From: Strongyloides papillosus
Lineage: Eukaryota > Nematoda > Chromadorea > Rhabditida > Strongyloididae
Direction: 5' to 3'
DNA length: 64,000 nucleotides
Assembly: GCA_005656395.1 (NCBI GenBank)
Contig: SRSI01000010.1
Coordinates: 1,550,001-1,614,000 of the forward strand
Part shown: in pieces, positions 1 to 11,907 of the stretch
Layout of the letters: each line of letters starts with the position of its first letter
Numbering within the stretch: the first letter of the stretch is position 1
Translations under genes and position numbers: made by a program
Notes under the pieces: model-generated
Databases searched by the model: none
Told to the model about the DNA's origin: nothing
The model's input: only the letters and a program-made list of their open reading frames with translations

Positions 1-245
1 CTTTAGGATTGGATAATAAGGCAAAAGTCGATGAAAAAGGAATGAATCCAGAAAAACCAAAAAATGATGTACGATTTGACCAAAATCAAGGAAGTTACGA
101 TGAAAAATCACTGCCATTTTTAACGCAACAAAATGAATCCGGAGGAATGGTTGAAATGGGATCAAATACAGTCCGTGCAGGTGGTAGGATTATATTTCAA
201 GAAGATGAGTATATGGAGGACGTAGATGATGATTTGGATATTTAA
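1..245 (+). CDS. C-terminal part of an unidentified protein, cut by the window edge
   Basis: An open frame runs from the left edge to a TAA at 243-245. About 79 residues are visible, and the frame stays open to base 1. A TTTAG at 2-6 could be an intron acceptor, so the last exon may begin at base 7. The piece is charged and low in complexity: a Lys/Asn/Asp-rich start, then a segment with VEMGSNTVRAGGRIIF, and a strongly acidic end (DEYMEDVDDDLDI). I do not recognise the family. No signal peptide or membrane segment is visible. The stop lies only 47 nt before a strong splice acceptor for the next gene, so the two are probably co-transcribed. Confidence 0.6.
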   Translation, partial: LGLDNKAKVDEKGMNPEKPKNDVRFDQNQGSYDEKSLPFLTQQNESGGMVEMGSNTVRAGGRIIFQEDEYMEDVDDDLDI

Positions 246-280
246 TTGTTGTACACTTATAAAACCATTTTTAACTTTGT

Positions 281-292
281 TTTCTCACACAG
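281..292 (+). other. Probable spliced-leader trans-splice acceptor for BCAS2
   Basis: A T-rich tract ending TTTTCTCACACAG lies 47 nt after the upstream stop codon and 67 nt before the BCAS2 start. No donor or intron is needed here, since the upstream gene has already ended. This is the expected arrangement for a downstream operon gene in nematodes. Inference from sequence only. Confidence 0.5.
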
Positions 293-359
293 AATTTGTT
301 TTGGTGTTTTGTTTTGTTGCCGATGTTGTATTTTTTTTAAATTTGATAATAAAATTACT

Positions 360-1022
360 ATGTTGTCTATTGAGTCTTCTTCTACGTTGCCTTCTAACAA
401 TGAACATCTAATCGATGCTTTGCCATATTTTGATACAAATTTCGGAGAAGAGGAACGTGATTTTGCAATAAAACTCATTGAAGCAGAGTGTAGAATCTAT
501 CGCCCAACTAAAGATTATCTTATTGAATATCCCGAGCCTGATTATGATTGTTACTTGACTGATATTTTAAAAGGAGAAATGGAAAGAATGGAAAAAGGTC
601 TACCAATGGAAAAGATTGATTTGTCCCAATTCGAGAAATCTTACAATTCTAACACAAGATTCAATGACAAACAAAGTATAATTAAAGCTTTATCTGTCAC
701 AAAAAGTAAACTAGAACATTTACAATTAAGGAAAATTAATCTTGAATTAATGGAGGAATACGGTAGCGAGATTTGTTTCCGTTATAATAAACTATTACAA
801 GAAATTTTTAATAAGGAAGATATAGACTTAAATGTCGCTAAAGCAAAATTGATGGAAATACACGCTTCGAGAAAAAGAAGTCATCTTGAAGCAGGGGAAA
901 AAATCCAATATCTTGAAAACAACTGGGTACATTTAGTAACTAAAACATTCCACATGAAAAAAGATATTGATAGTTTGGAAAGAAAATTTAGTTTGGAAGG
1001 AAAAAAAAAAGAAAACTGCTGA
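360..1022 (+). CDS. bcas-2: BCAS2/SPF27, pre-mRNA splicing factor of the PRP19 complex
   Basis: Single-exon gene of 220 aa starting at the ATG at 360. The frame is open back to 246 but that stretch is 5' UTR-like. BCAS2/SPF27 is a core helical subunit of the PRP19 (NineTeen) complex in the nucleus, needed for spliceosome activation. Family marks seen in order: the N-terminal DALPYFD motif, then YRPTKDYL, a long helical middle with LEHLQLRKINLELM, and NWVHLVTK near the C-terminus. Each aligns with the human protein in order, and the length is close (human 225 aa). A T-rich AG acceptor at 281-292 suggests trans-splicing and operon membership with the gene to the left. Identification is firm. 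Confidence 0.93.
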   Translation: MLSIESSSTLPSNNEHLIDALPYFDTNFGEEERDFAIKLIEAECRIYRPTKDYLIEYPEPDYDCYLTDILKGEMERMEKGLPMEKIDLSQFEKSYNSNTRFNDKQSIIKALSVTKSKLEHLQLRKINLELMEEYGSEICFRYNKLLQEIFNKEDIDLNVAKAKLMEIHASRKRSHLEAGEKIQYLENNWVHLVTKTFHMKKDIDSLERKFSLEGKKKENC

Positions 1023-1781
1023 GTAAATCTATGGAAACACGAAAGATAATGCCTTTTTTAAAAGCTTAAAGGATTGTTTTCTGCACAATAATATATTTTG
1101 TATTTAATGTGACATGTATAAAATTTAAATACGAAAAAATCCAGTCTTTTACATATTTTGTCTTTCTTATCTCATTATCAGATGTTTTTTATTTCTGGTT
1201 ATTTGCAACAACTCGTAATTCATGCAAATAAAATTTAATTAGAATTATCATAATTAGTTACGTATTAAACAAGTGATTTTTAAAAACTTTTAAATGAATT
1301 TATTCACAAATATTCCTTTATATTAGTCAGTTTTTTACACCCATGGTGTGGATAACTAGCCAGAAAATAAATATTTCGTTGATAATCAATCAGAGAGCAT
1401 CGTTTAACTTGTTGATTTGTGAGGACAGATTTTAAAAAAGTGTCGTCTGAGGTCCTCCAAGTTCGACACCTGTTGCCAAATGATGAGATATCATGCACCA
1501 CTCTCACAGAAATAATGGTGAAATCTAATGAACTAACTGAGGCACATATTGCAACTTTTTTTTTTATTTAATAGTCTTTTTTAAATATAAAATATATTTA
1601 CACAAAAAAAAGTTAAAAATATTAGTTTATATTTATACAATTATCTGAAGAAATATTGAAAATTAAATTAAAATATCTTTTAGATTATAAAAAAATTAGA
1701 TGTGAGACTCAATACTTGATGAATTGATTTACCATTGTCAAATTTATCAAAATTTCTCCACTATCTAGATCTTGAAAACAA
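1023..1781. other. Intergenic region between BCAS2 and PHACTR 3' ends
   Basis: Convergent 3' flanks. The first 280 bases are AT-rich 3' UTR-like sequence. Bases 1310-1550 form an island of more balanced base composition holding a possible C/D snoRNA (1474-1546) and a GAGGAC/GTCCTC hairpin (1421-1457). The rest is AT-rich and shows nothing else. Confidence 0.6.
1474..1546 (+). ncRNA. Candidate C/D-box snoRNA
   Basis: A perfect C box (ATGATGA, 1480-1486) and a D box (CTGA, 1537-1540) are flanked by a short terminal stem, TGCC before the C box and GGCA after the D box. The 73-nt length is typical. Upstream of a possible degenerate D' box (CTCT at 1501-1504) lies CATGCACCA, complementary to the conserved 18S rRNA stretch TGGTGCATG. 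If real, it would guide 2'-O-methylation of a G in that stretch. The D' box is weak and the second guide has no target I recognise, so this is a candidate only. Confidence 0.4.
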
Positions 1782-4700
1782 TTAAGGACGATGGAATCTT
1801 GTATATACACGACTATCTACATGAACAGCCATCTCCGTTAACTTATAATCATTTAGTTCTTTTCTTATCAAGGCTTTTTCAGATTGTGTGAGCCTGGTCC
1901 ATGGTTTATCTCCTTTACGATTATACATTTCAGCTTCCATAACTTCAACGTAATCATTAAATTTTATTATTTGTTTATACTTTAATTCCTCAACTGTAGG
2001 ACGGAATGACAACTAAAAAAATAAAGTAAAAAATAAATGATATGGTTGTCCTTACTTTACGCAAAAGTACTTTTTCTTGTTTCATCCATATTTTTTTTCG
2101 CTAAAGAATCAGCACCTTGAACTTTAAGAATATTTCTTTGTTCAAGTTCCTGGGCTAATGGTCGTTCCGACAATTTTCTATAAAATAAAAAATTAGTTAA
2201 AAAACATAAAAATTGTGGATAAACATATATTAGGGTTTAATTTATCCAAATAAATTTTAAAAATATATATAAATATCTTAGGCAAAAATTTAAAGAATAA
2301 TAATGAACTACTATTAAATTAAAAACTTTTAAATAAACACGGAAGTAAAAATTGTGGTATTTTTTTTACTAATGATATGAATAAAATATTTTTAAAAATA
2401 CATATGAATAACTTAAATTTATGTATAAAAATATCTTGGAATAAAAGAAATAACATAATTTTAATGTAAAATTTTGTTCTTATATTCAAAGACGCATGAA
2501 GAACAAAAAACAATCTCATATAATAGTCCATAACTTAAATATACTCTTTAAAATTTAGGTTAAAACTAACATTAGCATTTGTAAAATCAAATAAAATCAT
2601 TGTTTTAAAAATATATTTTAGAGATTATTAAATAATATGCTAACGAGTTTAATTTTACACTATCCTATTTATCAATTTTGGCATTAAGAAGAAGATTGAT
2701 TTATATAAAAGACAAAGAATAATATATGATTTCTCAAAAATGACATAATTAATCAAAATAACATCCTGCTTTTAAATTTTTTTAAATATATCTAATGCTT
2801 CAAATATCAATTTTAATGTATTTGATATTTATCTTTTTCTTGTTGCAATATACTTCTAACTGCTTTTTCTATCTAATAAAGCAAATGTTATTTCTATATA
2901 TTTAAATTAATTCAATAAAAAAACTAAACAAAATATTTGTTGATATAAACATTACAACAAATAGCTTACCAGAAAAAAAACTATTTAGACTTCATTACAA
3001 TTCATTTTGACGAAACAATTTACATAAATGTATACAGTAATCATAAAAAATAGAAATGTGATAGTATATAAAAAAAGATGAATTATGAAATTTCAATAAT
3101 ACTAATTGTAAGGGAAAAGAAACTCACATTTAAATACGTTGTATTACAATAATATTTTTTCTATATTTATTTAATATTTTTAAATCAAAAAAATGACTAC
3201 TAAGTTAAATCTAAATAAATACTATTATCTGTTTTCTCGAAATGACATAGATATAAATTAGTTTACATAGATGTAAAAAATCTCTTAGAAAATTGTGACA
3301 ACCCAATGGAACAAAAGTCAAGAATATAGATAAAAAAATTAAAAACAATTTCTGAAGTAATTTAATTTGAAATTAGCTTTTTCTTAGTCAGTTTGAAAAT
3401 ATAGTAAAAAAAATTAAGAAATGGTTTAATATTATGTCAGAAGAAATATGATTTATCCGATGTGATTTATATAAAAAAAAAGACATCTTACATAGAGTTA
3501 TAAATGTATTATAACAAAAAGTAGTTACTATTAACCATTTTAAGAACATTAAGCTTTTTTTTTAAATTTAAAAAAAAACATACCTTTCTAATTTCAAAGA
3601 AACCTTATGCATTAACTTTCTCCTTTCCGAAGATGATTGATCATTAATATCATCTACAATTTTTGATCCGTCTAATTGTCTTGCCATTGTATCTTTTCTT
3701 TGAACTTTCATAGCTAACCCGTTAACTAAAGAAACATCTTCATCGCTTTCATTATTATCACCTGTAGATCGCCTTATTGATTGTGTTGAGACTAATTTTG
3801 ATGCGATTAGTGGATTTGTTGATTTTGTTGAATTGTCAAGAACTTTATCCATATCACGAAGCTTTGTTGATACTTCATTAAGATCATCGCGATATTGGAT
3901 ATCAGGATCACTGTCACTATCATCAGTTAATCTTGTTGGGAGATCATTTCCATCAGTACAATTTTTTGAATTTTTGTTTTCTAATGTTCTTCTTCGTTGG
4001 ATGATTGCAGCTCTTTGTGCTCGTCGTTGACTTTCCCTTCTACGTGAAGAGGTTCGTTTTGGTAAAACTTTTCTACTTGGTTGGCCAGGCTTTTTTAAAG
4101 CAGGCTTCTTTGGTTTTGCATGTAAATTAGGTTCAGATGCTTGAATTGCCTCAAACATTGTGTATTTCTTCATATCTACCAATGACTGTGATTTACAAAT
4201 ATCATCATCATCAATTATTGCCGATGATTCTATAGATGTTCTTGCTTTTGAAAGTACAGGGCTTGTTGTTGATAAAACAGGCTGCCACGCGCTTTCAGAA
4301 AATGTTTCAGTATTTAAATTTTCTTTATCCTCTGATAATTGAAGTGAATTAGACTGCGTTTGTGTATAATTAGAAAAAGATGTATCTGTTGAGTTACTAT
4401 TATCAACCTCTTCTTTTTCCTCTTTGATATCACTAAAAATATTAGTAATTAATTATTATAAAAATAAGTTTATAGTAGAAAAAACTTACCTTCTTATATG
4501 TTTACTTGAGGAACTTTCTGTTTGTATCAATGGAATAGAAGCAAAATTATCAATAGCTTAAAATAAAAAATTTTAATAGAAGAAATTATTTTATACTGTC
4601 TTTAGTTAAAAAAATTCTATAGCCATTTAAATGTAAATACTCGGGGAGTGATATTCGATTTATGAATAAGAAAAAATTATACACTACGAGGGATAAAAAT

Positions 4701-7700
4701 TATATAAAATCTTGTAAATTTGTTTTAACTAAAGTATACAAACTTTTGATAGGTAAATAAAATTTAGTGAAGGTTAATATTCCAACTATTTTTAAAAATA
4801 TTAAAATATAAACTTACATATTGAATTAGAATTTGCTGGGAATTCAGTTTCATATTGTGAATTTGTATAACAAGCAGTCGATGTTGATTTTAATGGAGAC
4901 TGTTTTTTTGATTCTTTTAAATCTGAATTTTGGAATTGGATTACTGACATTGAATTTGAAAGTTGATCTGTAATTGTGGTTGAAGAATTATCTTGGGCTA
5001 ATTTTTGTGGATCTTTATTTTGTTGATTTAATGATTCTTTAAAAGTTGTCGTCCCTTTTTCATTATTCACCAATTGATGAGCTGTCTTTAATAACAACTC
5101 AGAAGTTAAGGGTTTCTGAGATTCACGAATAATCATATTGAAGTCACTATTTGAAGTAGAAGAAGCAACTTGTGTAAGAAGTTGCGATTGTTGATTAACA
5201 GTCAATAAAGGTCTATCTCCTGTACTTGAAGAACGAAAACTAACAAATTAAAAATTTAAATAAATGTTTCAATAGCATAACTAACCTTGAAGGAGTGTTT
5301 TTTTGAACTTTAGTTTTCTTAGATTTTTTCCATTTCCAAGGGCGGATTATTCTCCACCAAAATTTCTTATTTTTTAAATTGTCACTTATATGACTAGATC
5401 GATTTTGTTTGCTAAACTTTGAATTTTTACTTGTATTTAGCAATTCATCACTATCAGATTGTTGGATTTTATTACCAGATCCAATTGGAGTCTTCGTATT
5501 GAGACCATCATCAGTAACTGATTTCATATTTTCAGATTCTATAGATTTATCTTTTAAACAAATGTCTTCTTTATTTAATTGGTCACTTATAAGTTCTTTT
5601 AAAAGCAAGTTTGTTTTAACATTTATAACTAAAAATACATAGAAGATAAAAAAAAATTAAAAATGATAATATAATTATTTTACGTAAAACAATAATGTGA
5701 ACTAAATAATATTTAGATGAACAACAAAAAAGAAAATTTATTTAAAAACATTATTGGATCATCTTTAACCCTAATTTCAGATTATTTATTCTAGCTGATA
5801 AATTGTACTAATAAATTTTTTATAGAAGAAAAAGTAACTTTTGAGTATTTATAACATGTTTTTCTCGTTATAAACTGAGGTATTATATTGTAAATAATCG
5901 TATATTGAATTTATAATGTATATAGCGTTATTAAAATTAACATGAAACTAAAGTCAAAAATAATAGTTCAAAAATATTTAAATATATTCTTCTTTCAGGT
6001 AAAACTAAATACGCTAGAAGAAATTTCAAAATATGAAAATGCTTGAGTATAGGATAGCGCACATATAAAACATTAAGTAAAATTTTATATACTCCAGATA
6101 GATTCTAAATAATAAATATGTTTAAAATATTAAACGTTCTACAAAATCGAAAACGTAAATTTGAGTCCACTTTAGTTAAAAATTCCAACATTATATACAA
6201 CATATTTAAGAAAAAATACAGCGATTAAATAAATTAATCTAATATCATTTTCCAATTTGATAATAAAATATATTACAAGAAAACCTTACTATATAAATAA
6301 CAAATTTAGAAGTAAGATGTATGAAAATGACATGCCAATCTTGTAAATAACTACTTTAGAAGGATGACAAAAGTAATGAAATACAAATTAAACGATCTTT
6401 GGAAGCCGTTTATGAAAAAATGGTATTTTAAAAAATCACAGGCAATAATGTTTAGAAATGATAAATAACAGTGATTTTTACAAATATTATCTATTAACAA
6501 ATATAATTTTATAATAATTGAAATATATACTCTACCAATAACATTTGGAAATACCTCTTCAATTAGCTTTAAATTTGTATCATATTTATAAATATCTTGT
6601 CAATATATAAGAAAAGAAATAAAAGTTTGTTTTATTAACGCGACAATACCATCAATAACTATACTCTATAAAAGGTGAAATAAATCGCTTTGTGATCTTG
6701 GTTAAATATCTCAAATGTTCTCATTTATATTTGTTACATTTTCTAGGCGAAAAAGGTAGCAATTCAACAAAGAAGTGTGAGAAGTTATATGGAAATGAAA
6801 TAGTAAATCACAGGATATTCGTTAAACTAATATATAGTAACTTATTATTAGATATCATAAGAAAAGAATTTTATTGTAAAGTGTTACAATTATCATTAAC
6901 ATGATGAGGACGTTAACGACAATCGAGCAAGTAAATGCAATTTTAAATGTTTGGAAGTTAAATCTTTTATCTGACAATGATAATTGATAAAGCGCATTGT
7001 TAAAACAATATGTCTAGAATATTGAGATATTTAATCTTTTACATACTGAAAAAAAGTTTAACTATCACATGAATAAAAATATTTTTAGATCTTAAATATA
7101 AATTATTTTGAAAATAAACTAATATTTAGTGCATTTTAAAATATATAAGCTCAATATAAAATAATTGAATAATACCAATGAATATTTCTAAAAATAATTG
7201 ATATTTAGTTGCAAGAATATATATATATATATTTTAATAAAAATAAATATAGAGATTAAAAAGTTTTCATTAATTATATAACAATTCTACAAAATTTTTA
7301 TTGGTGTAAAAAATATAGTAAATTGAGAATAAAAGATATACATTGAAAAATAATAGTATATTATATATTATTGAAAATAAAGAAATGGAAATAAAGAATT
7401 GAAATAAAGTGCTCATTTTCTTCATATTATTTGGGCCTCTTAAGTGAAATAATAGGAGAAGAATTACTAACCTTTTGATGAATCTTAAGAGGTACCATTG
7501 TCATATTTAAATTAGCTTCCTATGTAATAAGATCAGCTGATAAATTAGATATAAATTGAAGATATATCAACTTAAAGAAAGGATAGTGAGAAATAGGTTT
7601 ATATTTGATTTAAAAAACCTTTCTAAGACACTATAAATTTTAATAGAAAATATAAGATATATCATATAAATAGATATTAACATTTTCTTCAAATTATAGT

Positions 7701-8361
7701 ATGAAAGTTTAAATATATGTCATAATTCAAGAAATATTTTTGTTACTTATGGAAACATTTAATTTTACTATGCAAATATCCACAGGGCAACTTACATTTA
7801 TTAAATTCCTCTTCCTCACTACTTGAATCACTTTGATAAAAGTAATCCAAGTCCTCATTTAAAGATTCTTTTTTAGGAATTGGAAAAGAAGATGATTTCA
7901 TTAACATTCTCTTATATGGAATATTAAAAATATAATTATCAATATCAGAATATTTTTTCCATATTGAACTAGTACTTCTAAATAATTGTGACGAACTGAA
8001 CATAGTTAGAATATCAAATGAAAAAATATCAAAAATAGTTGTCCATTACATATATTTTCCTCTTTAAATTCGTACTCAACTTAGTTATTTCATTCTTTAC
8101 ATAAAATTTAGAAAAACTTCTCAATCTTTAAGTTATTACAAATTATTTTTACTGGTCTCAAGAGATGACAAATATTACAATTATAATGTTTAATGCGCGG
8201 CGAACACATTTATTAGCCTGCTATATATAGAAGTATAAAGAAATAACAAATGATAAAATTAAAAAACATTTTTTTATATTAAATAAATTTGTAAATTAAA
8301 AAAACCTACCTTCATTTTCCTTATTTTCATTACAATCAACTATTCCAATAGAATTCTTCAT
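1782..8361 (-). CDS. PHACTR-type phosphatase and actin regulator, two alternative first exons
   Basis: Transcribed right to left. Exons: alternative first exons 8361-8310 or 8003-7796 (both end in phase 1), then 5628-5286, 5239-4818, 4556-4490, 4432-3584, 2177-2056 and 2012-1782. PHACTR proteins bind G-actin through RPEL motifs and PP1 through the C-terminus. Seen: a basic [10 protein letters not shown] segment like the KPWKWRKKK of vertebrate PHACTRs, a long Ser/Asn-rich middle, an RPEL motif spanning the 3584/2177 junction ([18 protein letters not shown]), a second RPEL ([17 protein letters not shown]), and the PP1-binding end TRFHRP. Predicted length is about 694 or 746 aa. Exon 2177-2056 is out of phase by one base, most simply an extra T in the run at 2071-2075 (or 2091-2098) on the plus strand; without it RKVLLRK joins LSFRP correctly. 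Two large introns (about 1.4 and 2.2 kb) contrast with the tiny ones elsewhere. Confidence 0.85.
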
Positions 8362-11300
8362 TTATGTTATATTATGCAAGCATACAAAGATAATTACTTT
8401 GATTTAAAACGGTAACACTAAAATGAAGAAAATTTAGATAGTGTAAAGTAAATAATAGTAAAAATTTGATAACATTTAAAAAAAAATTTAAATTCAAAAA
8501 AATAATATATATACTCTTCTCTGCATATAAACTGTTCGTATTTATAACAAAAAAAAAAGCAATTTATCAAGATGGATTATTTTATGATAAAACATTAAAT
8601 TTAATTCTTTAAATAATAACTAAAAAATACAATATAATATAGTGTATATGAAAATTTTACATTGCCAAATAATACAAAAGAAAAACTATTTATTTCAAGG
8701 TACCAATCTATCTTTTTAAGAGTATTTTTAGTATCAATTCCCTCCAATATAACAATATGTATTAAGGTAACTAACTTCTTTTGATTATATAATAAAAATT
8801 CATTTAACTTTTTTATTGTCCATGTTATTTTTGTTAATGTAAATTGTTTGGTTTTCTATCACTAATATTCTATACTATTAAAAATTTGTATCATTGTTTC
8901 TATATTTAATAAGAAATTGTATAGCATATATTTTTCCCAACTTCTTTAAATTTAATTTATTTTCAAGATATTCATTTTTCATTCCTTCAACACATTGGTA
9001 TAACAAAATATTTTTATACAAACAAAAGTTTTTCAATATTGAGAATAAATGTTATGGGGTTTGAAATATTAACATGGGAATAGATAGTATCTTAGTCTAT
9101 ATCTTTACTTTCTATACTAATAAAATATTACATTTAAATTTTAAACAATCTTTCCATATATTTATCCAATCTTTTCTTTATTGTATTAAAAGTTTTTATA
9201 ACGAAAGTAATATTTTTTATATTACACATTTTGCAAAACATGTAGTATTTTTATTTAATGATAAATTATACCTTATCAATCATATTTGATGAAATATGAT
9301 ATCTTACCATTTTAAAATCTCGCATTTTTGTATTCACGTGATAAAATCATCTTACAATGGTTCCACTTTTGTTATGGAACATTATTTGAAAAGGACTATG
9401 TTATCATCTTTTAATTTAACTGATCTTTGAAATGAAACTAATGAATATAAAAGTATTTATTGTTGCTGTAAATTTATAAAATTATTATCCTAAATAATTG
9501 TGAATAGTTGAATATTTTATCTATCTCAACGTCGTTGCTTTTCTATCTTAGTGTAAAAAAGTAGTTTATATTAATAAAAAATTTTAAAAAAATTTAAAGT
9601 GTAAATATATTTATTTGATAAAATGTATTTATTATTTAAAGTTCATCTAAGAAAATTTACATTTAAAAGTGCATATTTCTATAACAATAGTGTAAATGTA
9701 ATCATATACATATTGCTAATAAAACAACTATATATTCATTTTCTGTTATTAATTTACATTTGATTTTAAAAAATTTTTATAGTTTATACAAAATTTAACC
9801 TTCATCATTTTTATTTTAGAATCATACCACTTTTAATTCCTTATCACAAATGTAAAAACCCTTATAAAATAGTAAGCTATTTCATAAAACACAAAATCAT
9901 AACATAAGTTTAGCATAAAAATATATTATTATTCTTTTTAATAAAAATAATTTTAATTAAATTTAGATTTTTTTAAACTTTGTAGTAAATGAATTTGTTC
10001 GTATATGATTAATATAAATTCAAATCTATTTACAAATTTTATTTTTCAAATTTAAGAAATTAATTTAATTTATACATTTAATAATAAATAGTAAAATACA
10101 AATAATTATAATCATTTAATTTCTTAATGAAATGTCATGTAAACTTTAAATACTTTGCTTTTTTGATGTTATTTAAAATTATTTTAAAAAAATTTTATCA
10201 AATGATTATTTTACATCAAATATGTTGATACACTTTACATATATTTTTCTTTAATTATTTTTCATAGAATTGATTCTTTTTTAAATATTTTTTTACAATG
10301 ATTGTATAATTTAATCTCTATTTGTGTTCATATTTCATACTATGAACATTTTATTTGCTTATATATAATAGATTTTTTTTTGTTATAAATTTGAATTTTT
10401 CAATATATTTTGCATTATTGGATATATTCTGTTTGTCATAGATTTTTTGTTATTTTTTATCACTTGCAATCAAATTCAATAGACTTAAAAATCCTGACAT
10501 TACTTTGTAATAGGGTAAATAAAATTTTAACAAATTTATTTATTCAGATATGCATATTTTTTGAAAAATGTTTACTGTTATCTTCAACAACAATTTACAT
10601 CTACACTACTATTTTTATTTAACATCCGATTTTAACCTAAGTTTAATTTCGTATTCTACTAACCTCTGGTTACTTATCTAAGCAGATTAGAGTAAGCTAA
10701 CTGTTGTATTTATATCTTCATCATAAGCTTTATTTACCATACTCACTACTACGAGCCCCATATAGTCTTGTGATATTGTCTTATTTCTTCTAAAATGTTA
10801 GTCTTTATTATTTCTCAAAAAAAAGATTTATAAATTGCCCACGAAAATATATTTAAAAAGCACACAATTTCAACATTTATAGTTAATAATCTTAACAAAG
10901 TTTGTGATGAAATATGTCAATTAGTATCATTAGCTACATTTTTTCTAGAGTTATATTACTCGTCACTCTTTTGTGGAATTGAGTCACTTACTTTATTGAG
11001 ATAGCCAAATTTTTTATAAATATTTTTAATTTTCCAGAGAATATACGAATTTTTCCGTTATAGTGTTAGTGAGAAAAATAATTTCATATCATTTTACTGC
11101 GAATATTATTATAGTTTTTGTTATTTTCGATGAAATATTAGTCTTATGAGTGTTTTTGATGTCTTTTATTGCTATAGAAAATTTTATTTTTCTAGAATTA
11201 ACAACTAGGATTTTCTAGTTCGTTACTTTTTGTATTTATAAAGATGTCTAAATTGTGTTTCTTTTTTATTTGATTTAACGTCAATACCATAAATGATGAG

Positions 11301-11907
11301 AGTGATTTCAAAGAACTTTCATGTGAATAGTTAAAATTGTGTCTAATTAGTTAATGTAGACTAGATAAATTTTGTTTGCATTAAAGTTTGAAATATGCGT
11401 GATGGTACATATCTGAATCACCAGCAGTTAAGAACCATTTAATTCTTCTCTATTGACCTTTATTTAAATCACTGATATATGCGTGTACACAAATATGGTC
11501 TTATTGTCATCATCGCAATGTAACCATATTTAATATATGCCAAATAGGTAAAATGATTGAATTATCGATAAAAATTTTTTGTTATGTACATTGAGAGTAG
11601 ATTTATTAGTTTTTAAATATTCTCATGGAAGTTTTTAAGGAAATTTTATATGTAGTACGAAGTAAAATAGTTATGTAAGTTACTAGATATACTCGAATAT
11701 TATTAGTCATAGTCATCGAATTTCTGGTATTTTTCATAAATTGTTTATTTTATACTTTAACTGAAATATTCTAAATATATATGTTTTAATAAGTTTAAAT
11801 AAAAAATCTCTTCGTTTTTTTATTTTACTTATAATAGTTATTAATATGGTTTATTTTTTTTATAATGATTCTAGTAGATTATTTTTTATTTTAGGTAACT
11901 ACTAACT
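8362..11907. other. AT-rich intergenic region between divergent PHACTR and acetyl-CoA synthetase
   Basis: About 3.5 kb between two divergently transcribed genes, so it should hold both promoters. It is roughly 80% AT with long A/T runs. Short ORFs at 9074-9289 and 10410-10622 have no family features. An acceptor-like TTTTAG at 11890-11895, 12 nt before the acetyl-CoA synthetase start, suggests trans-splicing or a 5' UTR intron. Nothing else is recognised. Confidence 0.6.

Noticed and set aside
1450..1480. AAGTTCGACACC as a tRNA T-arm
   Set aside because: No matching acceptor stem, anticodon arm or box A could be found around it.
2319..2531. Minus-strand ORF inside the large PHACTR intron
   Set aside because: Hydrophobic translation of an AT-rich intron; the PHACTR exons join without it.
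7201..7240. TATATATAT runs as transposon or satellite
   Set aside because: Simple AT runs are frequent throughout this AT-rich window and show no larger unit.
9074..9289. 71-codon plus-strand ORF
   Set aside because: Phe/Ile/Tyr-rich translation of AT-rich DNA, no motif, no splice or start context.
10410..10622. 70-codon plus-strand ORF
   Set aside because: Same reasons; composition equals the surrounding non-coding DNA.
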